From Candidatus Saccharicenans sp. (GTDB lineage Bacteria > Acidobacteriota > Aminicenantia > Aminicenantales > Saccharicenantaceae), in NCBI GenBank assembly GCA_030017715.1, contig JASEIU010000001.1, forward strand, positions 82,677 to 146,676: 64,000 nt of DNA, read 5' to 3'. Every line of letters starts with the position of its first letter. Within the stretch, counting starts at the first letter, position 1. The position numbers and the translations under genes were made by a program. Shown here in pieces: positions 33,790-43,284 of the stretch. The notes under the pieces are model-generated. The model was given only the letters and a program-made list of their open reading frames with translations. It was not told the DNA's origin and ran no database searches.

Positions 33790-36087
33790 TCAGCGCGAAG
33801 AATTGACCAGTTGCCGTCCCTTGTTTGCGTATTGCTCCGAAGCGGCGTAGTCGCCCAGCCGGTTGTAGAGGTCGGCCAGAAGGAAATAACCAAGCGGCAG
33901 ATTTTCTCTGTCCGGTTTAAGCTCCAGCCCCTTTTTTACCAGACCTATGGCTTCTTGATAACGCTCTCCCCGCCGCAAGTAAATCCGGGCCAGGTAAAAG
34001 TAGGTCAGCGGAAAATCCGGATTGGCCTGAAGAGCTCGCTGCAGGGTTTCCAGCTCCTCCTGCTCTCGGTGCTGCAGACGATAGAGACGGGCCAGGTTGA
34101 ACAGGGCCTTATAATGGCTGGGGGAGTCGGCGATCTCCTGCCGGTAGAGTTCCATGGCTTCCGGAATCCGGTTCTGCCTTTCCCTGAGCTGGGCTAAGTT
34201 GTAGCGGAGATTCAACAGAGTCGGGTTCAATTCCTGGGCGGCCCTCAGATGCTCTTCGGCACCGGCCAGGTCGTCCCGGTTAAGGCAGATGGCGGCGATG
34301 GCGTTATGGGCAGAAGCTGATCTTGGATTTTTTTTGAGGCATTCCCCAAAATAGGGGAGGGCTTTTTCATAATTTCCTCTGAGGGCATAAAGCGTTCCCA
34401 GCACATGGTAAAATTGAGGATCGTCGAATCCCCTTTTCACCTGTTCCAGGATGAATTGCTCGGCCAGATCCAGCTTGTTAAGGGCGGCATAGCAGTTGGC
34501 CACGTTAATCACGGCGAAGGAATCGTCGGGTTTGAGTTCCAGGGAGCGGGTAAAGGCTTCGACTGCCTCCTGAAATTTTCTGGCTTTGAAATAGAGGTTG
34601 CCCAGAGCAAAGAACCCGTCGCTGATGGTCGGGTCATCTTCCAGAATTTTTCTCAGGGCGCTTATGGCTTCTTCAAAATGGCCGGCCATACCGGTTTCCC
34701 GGGCCCGGGAGATTTCATTGAAAATATTGATCTTATCCTTAGGGTCAGCCAGTTTTTTACCGGACAGCCTGGCCGGGTCCACAAACGAGCCGAGGTAGCC
34801 CAGGGCAGCCAGCTTCTCCCGGGTTTCTTCGTCCACCGAAGCAAAATCGGCTTCGATAGCTTTTTCCCCGGCCTTTTTTTCAAATTCTTCTGCCAGCCGG
34901 GTCAATTGTTCGTAGACTTTCTTTTCAATATAGACCAGGTTCTTCTGTTCGTCCGGGTCGGATTTCAGGTCGTAGAGCTCGGGCACCGGGGCCAGGATTA
35001 ATTTATAGCGGTTGTTCTGAAGACTGCGCAGTTCGGACCAGCCATAGTGATAACGCGGGTAAAAAGTCTCGGAGTAGGCCATCCGGTCTTCGGCCTTCTT
35101 TCTTCCGTCAAAATAAGGGAGAAGACTCCGGCCCTGGACCTCGGGCGGTATGTTCAGTCCGATCATTTCCAGGACAGTCGGCATCATATCGGCCAGGGTG
35201 ACCACGCCGGAATAGGTTTTTCCTTTGAATTTTTCGAAGGGGGTGACAAAAATCAGCGGAACATGAATTGCTTCCTGGTAAACAAAGAAACCGTGCGTGG
35301 TTTCGCCATGCTCTCCCAGGCTTTCGCCATGGTCGGAAGCCAGAACCAGAAAAAGGTTATCAAGCAGTTTTTCTTTTTCCAGGTAGTTCCAGAAGCGGGC
35401 CAGCTGGCTGTCGGTGTAGGCGATTTCTCCGAGGTATGGCCGGTCGGGATATTGCGACTTGAAGGGCTCCGGAGGCTCATAGGGAGTGTGGGGGTCGTAG
35501 AGATGGATCCAGGCAAAGAATTTCTGGGATTTGTTCTTTTCCAGCCAGGTCAGGGCCTCGTCTATGGTCTCTTCGGCCCGGCGCTGAACCTCGCCCAGCG
35601 AGATTTTTTCGAACCGGCCCAGGTCGAAGCGGTCGAAATAATAATCAAAACCCTGGTTCAAACCCCATTTTGAATCGAGGACATAGGCCGAAACAAAAGC
35701 TGCCGTCCGGTAGCCGGCTGCTTTGAAAGATTCAGCCATGGTCTCCAGCCGGGGCGAAACCACGAATCCGCCGTTGTCGCGCACTCCGTGATGGATCGGC
35801 AGCGTGCCGGTCAGGATGGTAGTGTGCGAAGGCAGGGTCAGGGGAGTCTGGGCGATGCAGTTTTCAAACCGCACTCCGGAAGCGGCCATCTTATTCATGG
35901 CCGGCGTCAGGTCAGGAATAAAACCGTAACAGCCGAGCCGGTCAGCCCGCAGGGTATCAACGGTTATCAGGATAACATTAAAATCCTGGTGTTCGCGGAG
36001 TTGCCGGACTGAGTCATCCGACCTGAATATGAAGAGGGCGACGGCGGCCAGGGCTATGGCCAGAAAAATTATCAAAACTTTTTTCAT
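33790..36087 (-). CDS. Sulfatase-like (alkaline phosphatase superfamily) membrane protein with TPRs (module B)
   Basis: 765 residues. One N-terminal membrane helix (4-21, VLIIFLAIALAAVALFIF) anchors a periplasmic protein. Sulfatase fold at about 35-450: D44 in 'ILITVDTLRADRLGCYG', then 'ASDHGESLGEHGETTHGFF' holding later metal ligands. The formylglycine position is T84 (T-L-P-S-H instead of C/S-x-P-S-R), the same change as in the module A protein. About 470-765 are TPR units ('LGNLYFKARKFQEAVEAFTR', 'LARLYRLQHREQEELETL'). The two proteins are clear paralogues with the same architecture. It is convergent with the short GWxTD gene; no terminator is evident between them. Confidence 0.87.
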   Translation of the reverse strand: MKKVLIIFLAIALAAVALFIFRSDDSVRQLREHQDFNVILITVDTLRADRLGCYGFIPDLTPAMNKMAASGVRFENCIAQTPLTLPSHTTILTGTLPIHHGVRDNGGFVVSPRLETMAESFKAAGYRTAAFVSAYVLDSKWGLNQGFDYYFDRFDLGRFEKISLGEVQRRAEETIDEALTWLEKNKSQKFFAWIHLYDPHTPYEPPEPFKSQYPDRPYLGEIAYTDSQLARFWNYLEKEKLLDNLFLVLASDHGESLGEHGETTHGFFVYQEAIHVPLIFVTPFEKFKGKTYSGVVTLADMMPTVLEMIGLNIPPEVQGRSLLPYFDGRKKAEDRMAYSETFYPRYHYGWSELRSLQNNRYKLILAPVPELYDLKSDPDEQKNLVYIEKKVYEQLTRLAEEFEKKAGEKAIEADFASVDEETREKLAALGYLGSFVDPARLSGKKLADPKDKINIFNEISRARETGMAGHFEEAISALRKILEDDPTISDGFFALGNLYFKARKFQEAVEAFTRSLELKPDDSFAVINVANCYAALNKLDLAEQFILEQVKRGFDDPQFYHVLGTLYALRGNYEKALPYFGECLKKNPRSASAHNAIAAICLNRDDLAGAEEHLRAAQELNPTLLNLRYNLAQLRERQNRIPEAMELYRQEIADSPSHYKALFNLARLYRLQHREQEELETLQRALQANPDFPLTYFYLARIYLRRGERYQEAIGLVKKGLELKPDRENLPLGYFLLADLYNRLGDYAASEQYANKGRQLVNSSR

Positions 36088-36354
36088 CGCTTTTATTATA
36101 TCACATGGAAAATTAGCCGGCAGAATGAATCAGGCGACTTTCCGGGTGATTTAAGAAATCCGACCCCGTCTCCGAACATTTTCTCTGGATTATAAATGGG
36201 GGCAAACTGGAAAAAGTCAATTTAAGAACGGGGACAATGACCGGCCTCCGGTATCTAACCGGGGTTCTTATCAGGAGACATTATATTTAGAGGAAACTGC
36301 GCGCTTTGACAACAATTCTCCAGTCCTTAACAACCTGGAGTCAGAAATAGCCTG

Positions 36355-36387
36355 AAAAAAAAAGGGCGGCAGATTTCTCTGCCGCCC
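36355..36387 (-). terminator. Rho-independent terminator of TonB receptor 2
   Basis: A 10-bp GC-rich stem (36364-36373 with 36378-36387) with a 4-nt loop leads on the minus strand into nine T. It lies about 20 nt after the receptor stop codon. The 270-nt gap to its left (36088-36354) shows no other feature. Confidence 0.93.
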
Positions 36388-36408
36388 CGGCTTTTCAGCT
36401 CAGAATAA

Positions 36409-39174
36409 TCAGAAGATCAGACGGATTCCAACTCTGGCCTGTCTGGCGTTAACGATTCCGTAAAGCTCATGGCCCTGGGTGGATGGATAGATAGTAGGAT
36501 TCCAGTCGTACATCCAGCGGGTGCCCCAGGAAGTAATGGTGTCAGAATTCAGCAGGTTGAAGACGTCAACCATCAGCCCGAGCCGGTACTTGCTGGCGAA
36601 GGTAAATATCTTTTCCAGCCTGATATCAATCTGGTGGTCCATCGGATAATGGTTAGAACCTCTGGGTTCGATGAAGAAGGTGATGCGGCCCTGGTTGAAG
36701 CGGGCAGTCCTGTAGCGGGTGGTCCAGGCGTTTCCGGTGACCCCGTGATAATAGACGTTGACACTCAGTTCTATTGTGGGAATAACATAGGTGCCCTGGA
36801 TCTTGATCATGTGGGTCGGGTCGTAAGTAGAATTTCCGTCGCTGTTTATCCAGAAGTTCGGGTCGTAGACACTGCCGCCGTAGCCGATGTCGTCGGCAAA
36901 GCCGTTATCAGTCGTGCCCCAGGCTTTGGACAGGGTGTAAGAAGCCAGTAACTGCCACCGGTTGGAGAATCTCTTGTTGAACTGGAACTGAATTCCGTGG
37001 TAACGGCGGTAAGGTTTCTGCATGATCCAGGGATAATCGCCGTAGACTCTGTCCAGGTTGGTGATATAGTACTGCGGGGTTTCCAGGGTTTCCAGGGTTC
37101 GTTCGTAGACGGTATAATCACCGAAATTGGGAACGGTCACAGTACGCTCAATATAATCGGCGTTCAGGTCAATCGGGCCGATCAGGTTCTTCCATTGACG
37201 GTTGATGTAGCTGATGCTGAAGGAAGAATCCTTAAACAGCTCGCGCTCCAGGCTGACTGTCCACTGAATCATATAGGGATGCTTGATGTCCGGGTCCATA
37301 AGATACTGGTCGTGCGGAATGGAGAACCAGAGCAGCCATTCATCATAGATGCCATCCTCGTCGTCGTCATACCAGTCATAATAATATCCGTTGTAGCTAC
37401 TGTAAGCGGAGGGAGGGTTCATGCGGTCGTGATAGGCGGTCAGCATGGCTTCCGAGAAGTGTCCGTAATGGGCTTTCAGAACGGTGGTCTTGTCGCCGAA
37501 CAGGTCATAGGTGAAGCCGAGACGGGGGGAAATTCTGCTGTTGGTGTAGACATTCCCGGAAATACCCTTCACCTGACCCCAGTACAGGCTGAACCTGACG
37601 CCGGCGTTGATGTTGAGCCGTTTGGTCACCTGCCAGGAATCCTGGGCGAAGGCTTCCAGTCGGGTATAACGGGTATTGATATCGTAGCCGTCATACTGAT
37701 AAGCGAGGTATGGATAGCCATAATAGTCATAATACTGGACATGGTCGCCCAGCTCTCCGCCCTCTCCGGTAAAACCGTAGCGGCTGCGGGCCATAGACCT
37801 CTCAAATTCAGCTCCGAACTTGAAGTCGTGCGAGCCGTAAAAATCGTCAACGTAATGGCTTAAGTTGGCATTGGCCTGGAAGCGCTGCCGGTCGGCATAG
37901 TAGAAGTAACCAGAGCTGAACCGCTGGAAATTGTCGGCAAAGTCAAAGTGCATATACGGTGCCATGCCAACTTCAGGGTCGAGGTAATAATAACCCCAGA
38001 AATAGGCAGCCTTGACATCCAGGAAAGTCTTGGAGCTGAAAATCTTGGTCAGGCTGAAATTGCCGACCACTTCGGGAGATTTCTGGGTGACAGTAGCTTC
38101 GGGCGAGACTGTGGCTCCGGCGCCGCGGTTGATGCCGTTGTAGGTATCTATCTGAACGGAACCGGTCAAGCTCAGGCTGGGAGTCAACTGAGAAGTAAGT
38201 TTGAGAAAGCTTCTGGGCTGTTTGTAGTCGACAGCCTCGGGGAACCCGGTCGGATAGCGCCAGGTGCGGTAATACTGAAGTCCGACATAGAACCACAATT
38301 TATCGCGAATAATCGGTCCTCCCAGATGGGCGTTGACATCCATCAGTTTCAGCAGGGGGGTGGTCAGTGAAGGAAAATCGTCAATGTAGGCGGCATTATT
38401 TTCGGTGCCCCATAAACCTTTCGGCTTGTCTGTCCTTTTTCCCTGGAAATCAAATTCCATATGGCCAGAAAAGTTGTTGCCGCCGGACTTGGTTACCAGG
38501 TTGAAGATAACTCCGGTAAAATTGCCGTATTCGGCCGGCAATCCGACGCCCATGATCTTGGCTTCTTCCACGATATTGTGGTCGGAAAAAACCCAGGCTG
38601 ATCCGGCTTCCGGGTCGGCCACATTAACACCGTCCATAGTGTAGGCGATACCGGTGTTCTGGGAAGCTCCGAAGGCCACGTTGTTGGTGACACCGGGGGC
38701 CATGTTGACGATGTCGGCGGTAAACTGGCTGTAGGGTATGTTGCGAAGGATTTCATTGCTGAGCGAAACCGAAGCGGTTTCGGTGGATTTTACGTCAACT
38801 GTCGGAGATTTGGCCACTACCGTAACTTCTTCTTCCAGAGTGGATTGCTTCATCGTCAGGTCAACGGTTAAAGTAGAAGTGGTGCTCAGGCGGACATCGC
38901 GGTTCACCACATCGCCGAATCCCTGCAGCTCAGCCTTTATGGTGTAGGTTCCTGGCGGCAGGGCCGGAAACCGGTAGGTCCCTCTGGCATCAGTCATGGT
39001 GGACCTTGTGCCCATAATGGCCGGTCCGCTGATGGTCACGGTCACACCGGGAAGAGGCAAGCCCGATTCATCGGTTACCGTTCCGATGATAGCGCCGGTT
39101 TCGCGTGACTGCGAGAAGGCCAGAGGAGCCATAACCAACAGAATAGTTAAGAGAACGAAGATCTTTTTACTCAA
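36409..39174 (-). CDS. TonB-dependent outer-membrane receptor, Oar-like (receptor 2, module B)
   Basis: 921 residues from a TTG at 39174, chosen because AAAGGAGG lies 7 nt upstream and a standard signal peptide then follows (MSKKIFVLLTILLVMAPLAF). A carboxypeptidase-regulatory-like domain ('TVTDESGLPLPGVTVTISGP') spans about 20-105. The plug follows, with 'MDGVNVADPEAGSAWVFSDH' and 'GVIFNLVTKSGGNNFSGHME'. The rest is a Tyr/Asn-rich beta-barrel ending 'RQARVGIRLIF'. It shares architecture and upstream regulatory layout with receptor 1 but is too different in the barrel to share a ligand with certainty. The ligand is unknown. It is a single transcription unit between a sigma-54-type promoter and a terminator. 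Confidence 0.92.
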   Translation of the reverse strand: MSKKIFVLLTILLVMAPLAFSQSRETGAIIGTVTDESGLPLPGVTVTISGPAIMGTRSTMTDARGTYRFPALPPGTYTIKAELQGFGDVVNRDVRLSTTSTLTVDLTMKQSTLEEEVTVVAKSPTVDVKSTETASVSLSNEILRNIPYSQFTADIVNMAPGVTNNVAFGASQNTGIAYTMDGVNVADPEAGSAWVFSDHNIVEEAKIMGVGLPAEYGNFTGVIFNLVTKSGGNNFSGHMEFDFQGKRTDKPKGLWGTENNAAYIDDFPSLTTPLLKLMDVNAHLGGPIIRDKLWFYVGLQYYRTWRYPTGFPEAVDYKQPRSFLKLTSQLTPSLSLTGSVQIDTYNGINRGAGATVSPEATVTQKSPEVVGNFSLTKIFSSKTFLDVKAAYFWGYYYLDPEVGMAPYMHFDFADNFQRFSSGYFYYADRQRFQANANLSHYVDDFYGSHDFKFGAEFERSMARSRYGFTGEGGELGDHVQYYDYYGYPYLAYQYDGYDINTRYTRLEAFAQDSWQVTKRLNINAGVRFSLYWGQVKGISGNVYTNSRISPRLGFTYDLFGDKTTVLKAHYGHFSEAMLTAYHDRMNPPSAYSSYNGYYYDWYDDDEDGIYDEWLLWFSIPHDQYLMDPDIKHPYMIQWTVSLERELFKDSSFSISYINRQWKNLIGPIDLNADYIERTVTVPNFGDYTVYERTLETLETPQYYITNLDRVYGDYPWIMQKPYRRYHGIQFQFNKRFSNRWQLLASYTLSKAWGTTDNGFADDIGYGGSVYDPNFWINSDGNSTYDPTHMIKIQGTYVIPTIELSVNVYYHGVTGNAWTTRYRTARFNQGRITFFIEPRGSNHYPMDHQIDIRLEKIFTFASKYRLGLMVDVFNLLNSDTITSWGTRWMYDWNPTIYPSTQGHELYGIVNARQARVGIRLIF

Positions 39175-39249
39175 TCTTGAGCCTCCTTTCGAAATTATCC
39201 AATTGCCTTTACCAAACAAAACTCCGAAAAATGCCCTTAACCTTTTTTC

Positions 39250-39261
39250 TCACCTCCTTTT
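39250..39261 (-). promoter_or_regulatory. Second Shine-Dalgarno-like sequence in the receptor 2 leader
   Basis: The minus strand reads AAAGGAGGTGAG, complementary to the full 16S rRNA tail, 76-87 nt before the chosen start and without a correctly spaced start codon of its own. Confidence 0.5.
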
Positions 39262-39321
39262 TGCGTAAAATTCAATTTACCCTTGCAACCTAAAATTATA
39301 ATAACTTTATCTTTTTGTAAA

Positions 39322-39336
39322 GCAATTTTTATGCCA
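39322..39336 (-). promoter_or_regulatory. Sigma-54 (-24/-12) promoter of TonB receptor 2
   Basis: The minus strand reads CTGGCATAAAAATTGCTT: TGGCAT (39336-39331), five bases, TTGC (39325-39322). GG and GC are exactly 10 nt apart. Expected transcription start is near 39310. Confidence 0.75.
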
Positions 39337-39351
39337 GACCGGCGATTAAAT

Positions 39352-39422
39352 TAAATGATTGATAAACAATAAGTTGAAGCGTAATTAATTTTAGTTTAGA
39401 ACGGATTATTCAATTTATTGAA
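39352..39422 (-). promoter_or_regulatory. Upstream region of receptor 2: IHF-like site and activator-type palindrome
   Basis: 39352-39364 reads TATCAATCATTTA on the minus strand, an exact IHF consensus match. 39409-39422 is TTCAATTTATTGAA, an inverted repeat about 100-112 nt upstream of the predicted start. Spacing mirrors receptor 1. Confidence 0.45.
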
Positions 39423-39785
39423 CGAAAATTATCCAAAAAACCGAATAATTGTTATTTTTGCCTTTGAGAATAATTCAGAAAAAAGTGGCGCCAAATTATT
39501 AATAGCATTGCTTTCTGGTGCCCTGTTTTCCGGGAATTCGTCAGCCGGACGGTAGAGTGAGGTCAACCAGGTCGTCCTCGAGGCAACCAAATTTACTTTC
39601 AGCAGTTATGGATAGTGATAGAGACAGGTTGTTAGCACTCGGCCCAGCAAAAAATAGACTTAAAGAATTATCTCAAAAAATCTGATAGAATATTGTCTTA
39701 ATGTTTGCTATATGAACGGCGGTGGCCCCCTCGTTCAAGACAGGTGAAATTGAAACCAGGACGGGATAAAAGGGAATTTTCAGAC
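39423..39785. other. AT-rich gap before the long GWxTD gene of module B
   Basis: About 360 nt with no supported gene. An in-frame TTG at 39705 could extend the GWxTD gene but has no ribosome site. Confidence 0.45.
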
Positions 39786-41876
39786 ATGTTTTTCGGTTTC
39801 TCGAAATTTGTTAAGAGCCTGAAACCTCTACGGCCGGTTATCGGAATTTTCTTGTGCTGTGTTCTGGCCGGCTATCCGGCCCTCGGCCAGAAACCAAAAG
39901 ACCCGGTTAGAGAGTTGACTCCGGACCAGAAAGACTGGCTGGAAATTGTTACTCCGATCATAACCGGAGTGGAGAAAGAGGTCTTTCTTAAGTTGAAAAC
40001 GGAACAGGAACGCGACCGGTTCATCAGCCTGTTCTGGAAAGTCAGAGACCCCAATCCGGACACCAACGAAAACGAGTTCTACCGGGAATATATGGAAAGA
40101 GTCAATTTTGCCGACCGCTATTTCACCATTGGTTCGGTCAAAAGAGGTTGTCTGACTGAACGCGGTTTTTATTATCTTCTGCTGGGGAAACCCCGTGAGC
40201 GTCAGGTTTTTGCTACCCAGTCCGACATCTGGCCGCTGGAATTATGGTTTTACCAGGGCGACCCTAAATATGGGCTGCCCGGATATTTTTATCTCATTTT
40301 CTACCAGCCCGAGGGCTCCGGAGACTACCGTCTTTATTACCCGGGACTTGAGGGGCCGGAAAAACTGGTCATCCCTTCTATGAGCTTTTCCCAGCTAACC
40401 AGAACCAGAGCCCTGGAAATAATTAAGGCTGTTAACGCAGAACTGGGCAAGGCAGCCCTCAGCTATCTGCCTGAAGAAAGCCAGGAGGGTTTCAGTTCTT
40501 TAACTTCGCAGAACATTGTCGCCACCATAAAATCGCTGCCTGACAGGAAGTTCTCTTCCGCCTACGCCAAAAATTACCTGAGTTATAAAGACCTGGTCGA
40601 GGTTGACTATTCTCACAATTTTATTACCTCCAGCGCCAGGGCCAGGGTATTTCCAGACGGCCCGCATTATTTTGTTCACTGGTCTGTTGAGCCTGATAAA
40701 ATCAATTTTGCCGAGACTGACGGAATTTATTCAGCCAGTTACGAACTCACCGTCAGGCTGGAAGACCTGAAGGGGCAGCCGGTTTTAACCCGGACGGAAG
40801 AAGTGCCGCTCAGGCTTAACCGCCAGCAATTTGAAACCCGGGCCAGGCAGCGGCTGGCTTTTCAGGACCTGTTTCCGGTGCTGCCCGGAGATTACAAATT
40901 GCTGATTCTCCTGAAGAACAAGACTGCCCGGGATTTTACCTCCTGGGAAACAAACCTGAAAGTTCCGGGGACTGATGGCGGCCGTTACCTGAGCCCTCTT
41001 ATTTTATACCATGCGGCCGGCCCTCTTCAGGCCGGGTCGGCCAAAGCCTTTTCCTTCAAAGGTCAGGAATATCTGGTCGGGGCCCGGAATGAGTTTTCGC
41101 CGACCGAGAAGCTGCAGATTTTCCTCTGGCTCCTGTCTGACCGGGAACTGCCGGGAGGGGCTCAAATTCAGTTCTGTTTGAAGAGTCTGGATTCTGAGGC
41201 CAGCCCCGATTGCCGGAAGGCGCTCCTGGCAGAATGGCTGCAGCCAGACCAGAGCCTGCGAATTGGGCCTGTGGACCTGAGCCAGGTAAAACCCGGTTAC
41301 TACCGGGTTGAAGTGTCTCTTATTGACGGCAACCGAACCCTGGATACAGTCAGGGAAAACCTGGTGGTTCTGGCCCAGCCGGCTCTGACTGCTCCCTGGG
41401 TATTGGCCCGGGTATACCGGGCGATGCCCTCGCCGGATTTTCAGAGAATGCTGGCCGGCCAGCATTTTTTGAAGGGCGAATACCAGGAAACCAGAAAAAT
41501 TCTGGAAGAACTGCTGACCGGCCGCGACGACCCGGAAAGCCGGTTGCTGCTGGCCAGGACCCTGTTTGCCCTGGGCGATTACCGGGGTTCTCTGTCGGCC
41601 GCGGCGGCAGTATACCAAGCTACCGGGAACAGGGAAGCGGCCAAAGTCCTGGCCATCAATTATGCCAGGTTGAAGGATTGGTCAGAAGCGAAGGTCCACC
41701 TGGATACTCTCCTGGCCGAGGCAACAGAAGTCAGCGTCCTGAACCTGGCGGCCGAGGTTTATCAGAACCTGGGCCAGCGGGAGCAGGCCATAAAATACCT
41801 GGAGAGATCTCTGGTCCTGCAGCCTGACCAGCCCGGGGTTAAATCCTGGCTGGATGAATTAAAAAAGAAAAGATAA
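39786..41876 (+). CDS. GWxTD-family protein with degenerate motif and C-terminal TPRs (module B)
   Basis: 696 residues from the ATG at 39786, which places a clean signal peptide (VIGIFLCCVLAGYPALGQ) near the N-terminus. The family N-terminal signature is kept ('FWKVRDPNPDTNENEFYREY'), but the GWxTD motif itself reads GCLTE (in 'RGCLTERGFYYLLLGKP'). The middle is beta-rich, like the module A protein, with 'YLVGARNEFSPTEKLQIFLW'. The C-terminal ~130 residues are TPRs ('LARTLFALGDYRGSLSAAAA', 'VYQNLGQREQAIKYLERSL'). The next gene starts 82 nt later and is the carboxypeptidase-regulatory-TPR partner, as in module A. Function unknown. Confidence 0.82.
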   Translation: MFFGFSKFVKSLKPLRPVIGIFLCCVLAGYPALGQKPKDPVRELTPDQKDWLEIVTPIITGVEKEVFLKLKTEQERDRFISLFWKVRDPNPDTNENEFYREYMERVNFADRYFTIGSVKRGCLTERGFYYLLLGKPRERQVFATQSDIWPLELWFYQGDPKYGLPGYFYLIFYQPEGSGDYRLYYPGLEGPEKLVIPSMSFSQLTRTRALEIIKAVNAELGKAALSYLPEESQEGFSSLTSQNIVATIKSLPDRKFSSAYAKNYLSYKDLVEVDYSHNFITSSARARVFPDGPHYFVHWSVEPDKINFAETDGIYSASYELTVRLEDLKGQPVLTRTEEVPLRLNRQQFETRARQRLAFQDLFPVLPGDYKLLILLKNKTARDFTSWETNLKVPGTDGGRYLSPLILYHAAGPLQAGSAKAFSFKGQEYLVGARNEFSPTEKLQIFLWLLSDRELPGGAQIQFCLKSLDSEASPDCRKALLAEWLQPDQSLRIGPVDLSQVKPGYYRVEVSLIDGNRTLDTVRENLVVLAQPALTAPWVLARVYRAMPSPDFQRMLAGQHFLKGEYQETRKILEELLTGRDDPESRLLLARTLFALGDYRGSLSAAAAVYQATGNREAAKVLAINYARLKDWSEAKVHLDTLLAEATEVSVLNLAAEVYQNLGQREQAIKYLERSLVLQPDQPGVKSWLDELKKKR

Positions 41877-41958
41877 AAGGCTATAATGGACTCGGATGGC
41901 GGCAGAGATGATAATTCAAGCCGGAGGCAATCGATAAGTGATTACTAAGGAGCGGTCG

Positions 41959-42891
41959 ATGAACTTAAGAAAAATAAAGACTCGGGTTTTGATTGTTTCA
42001 GTTTTATTTCTGCTTTTATCCATCAGCAGTCTGGCCCAGGTGCGGGGCAAGGTCAGGGGCACGGTGGTTGATTCTCAGGGAAATCCTCTGGAAAAAGCGA
42101 CTGTAACCATCATCTCCACCAGGCAGGCCAGCCAGAGGTACGAGACTAAAACTGGCAAAGACGGAAAGTTTGCCCAGGTCGGCATCTATCCCGGCTATTA
42201 CCAGGTTTCCATCAAGAAAGATGGCTATCTTCCGAAGTCCCTGGAGGTCCACGTGGAGATTGACGGCGATACCAATCTTGAAATCATTAAACTGGAAACG
42301 GCCGATGAGCGGGCGATGAAGAGCCTGTCAGGCGCGGATAAAGCCTTCCTTAAAGCCAATGAATATTACAACAAACAGGATTATGAAAAGGCTGCGGCCG
42401 CCTACCAGGAGGCCATCGGTCTAAGCTCCAATAACTGGGCCTATTATTTCAACCTCGGCCTGACTTATAAGAAATTAAACAGGCTGTCTGAAGCCAGGGA
42501 GGCCTTCAATAAAGCGGTGGAACTCAATCCTGAGAGCTTCAGCGCCAACAAAGAGCTGGGCGAACTCCTGGCCAGAGAGGAACAGTATGAGGCGGCTGCC
42601 GGCTATTACCGGAAAGCGGCCAAGCTCAGCCCCAATGACCCCGACGCTCATTATAATCTTGGAGCCTGCCTGGTCAATCTTGGCCAGGGAGAGGAAGCCC
42701 TGGCCCATTTTCAAAAAACAATCGAGCTGAAGCCGGATTATGCCGAAGCCTATTTTCAACTGGGGTCGATTTACATCGGCCAGAATAAGAAGGCGGAAGC
42801 CATTGCCAGCCTGGAGAAATTCCTGGAGCTGGCCCCCCAGCACGAAAAAACCGCTCTGGCCCGGCAATTGCTGGAATACTTAAAGAAATAG
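41959..42891 (+). CDS. Exported carboxypeptidase-regulatory-like domain protein with TPRs (module B)
   Basis: 310 residues from the ATG at 41959, which has AAGGAG six bases upstream. A signal peptide (to about residue 25, SSLAQ) precedes a carboxypeptidase-regulatory-like fold at about 28-115 ('VRGTVVDSQGNPLEKATVTI'). TPR units follow at about 130-310 ('YFNLGLTYKKLNRLSEAREA', 'YFQLGSIYIGQNKKAEAIAS'). The architecture and length match the protein at 9068-10039, and both follow a long GWxTD-TPR gene. Probably a periplasmic or surface scaffold protein. Confidence 0.82.
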   Translation: MNLRKIKTRVLIVSVLFLLLSISSLAQVRGKVRGTVVDSQGNPLEKATVTIISTRQASQRYETKTGKDGKFAQVGIYPGYYQVSIKKDGYLPKSLEVHVEIDGDTNLEIIKLETADERAMKSLSGADKAFLKANEYYNKQDYEKAAAAYQEAIGLSSNNWAYYFNLGLTYKKLNRLSEAREAFNKAVELNPESFSANKELGELLAREEQYEAAAGYYRKAAKLSPNDPDAHYNLGACLVNLGQGEEALAHFQKTIELKPDYAEAYFQLGSIYIGQNKKAEAIASLEKFLELAPQHEKTALARQLLEYLKK

Positions 42892-43222
42892 TTGGCCGTT
42901 CCGGGCGCGGAAACGCCGGCAGATTGTCGGGGACAGGGATATTGTTTCCTGGTCCAAAATTTTCGACCGGCCAAAAGCCTCAGATTCCGGTCTGATAACA
43001 ACAAGCTGATCAGGAGGGCCGGCCCTGGTTGGGGCCACCAGGCGCCTCTTTTAGCGTCCGGTCAATATTCCCGGCTGTTTCCGGGGCTCCGGCGGTTGAT
43101 TCGCCCGAGTGGCTGAAGACGATGTCTCAGGACATGATACCAGGGGCAACAGGCCGGCGGTTCCGATGAGGCCTGATCAGGTCTCACTCCCCCAGCGGAT
43201 GGTTGGTTTTAGCGGCGCGGCG
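42892..43222. other. Intergenic gap without a recognisable gene
   Basis: About 330 nt between convergent genes. Reading frames here look non-coding. Confidence 0.5.
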
Positions 43223-43257
43223 AAAAAAAAGGGACAGCCGGCCGGGCCGGCTGTCCC
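43223..43257 (-). terminator. Rho-independent terminator of the 348-residue protein gene
   Basis: An 11-bp stem (43231-43241 with 43247-43257) followed on the minus strand by eight T, about 28 nt after the stop codon. Confidence 0.94.
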
Positions 43258-43284
43258 CTGATAATCAAACGTGTTTTCTATTGA

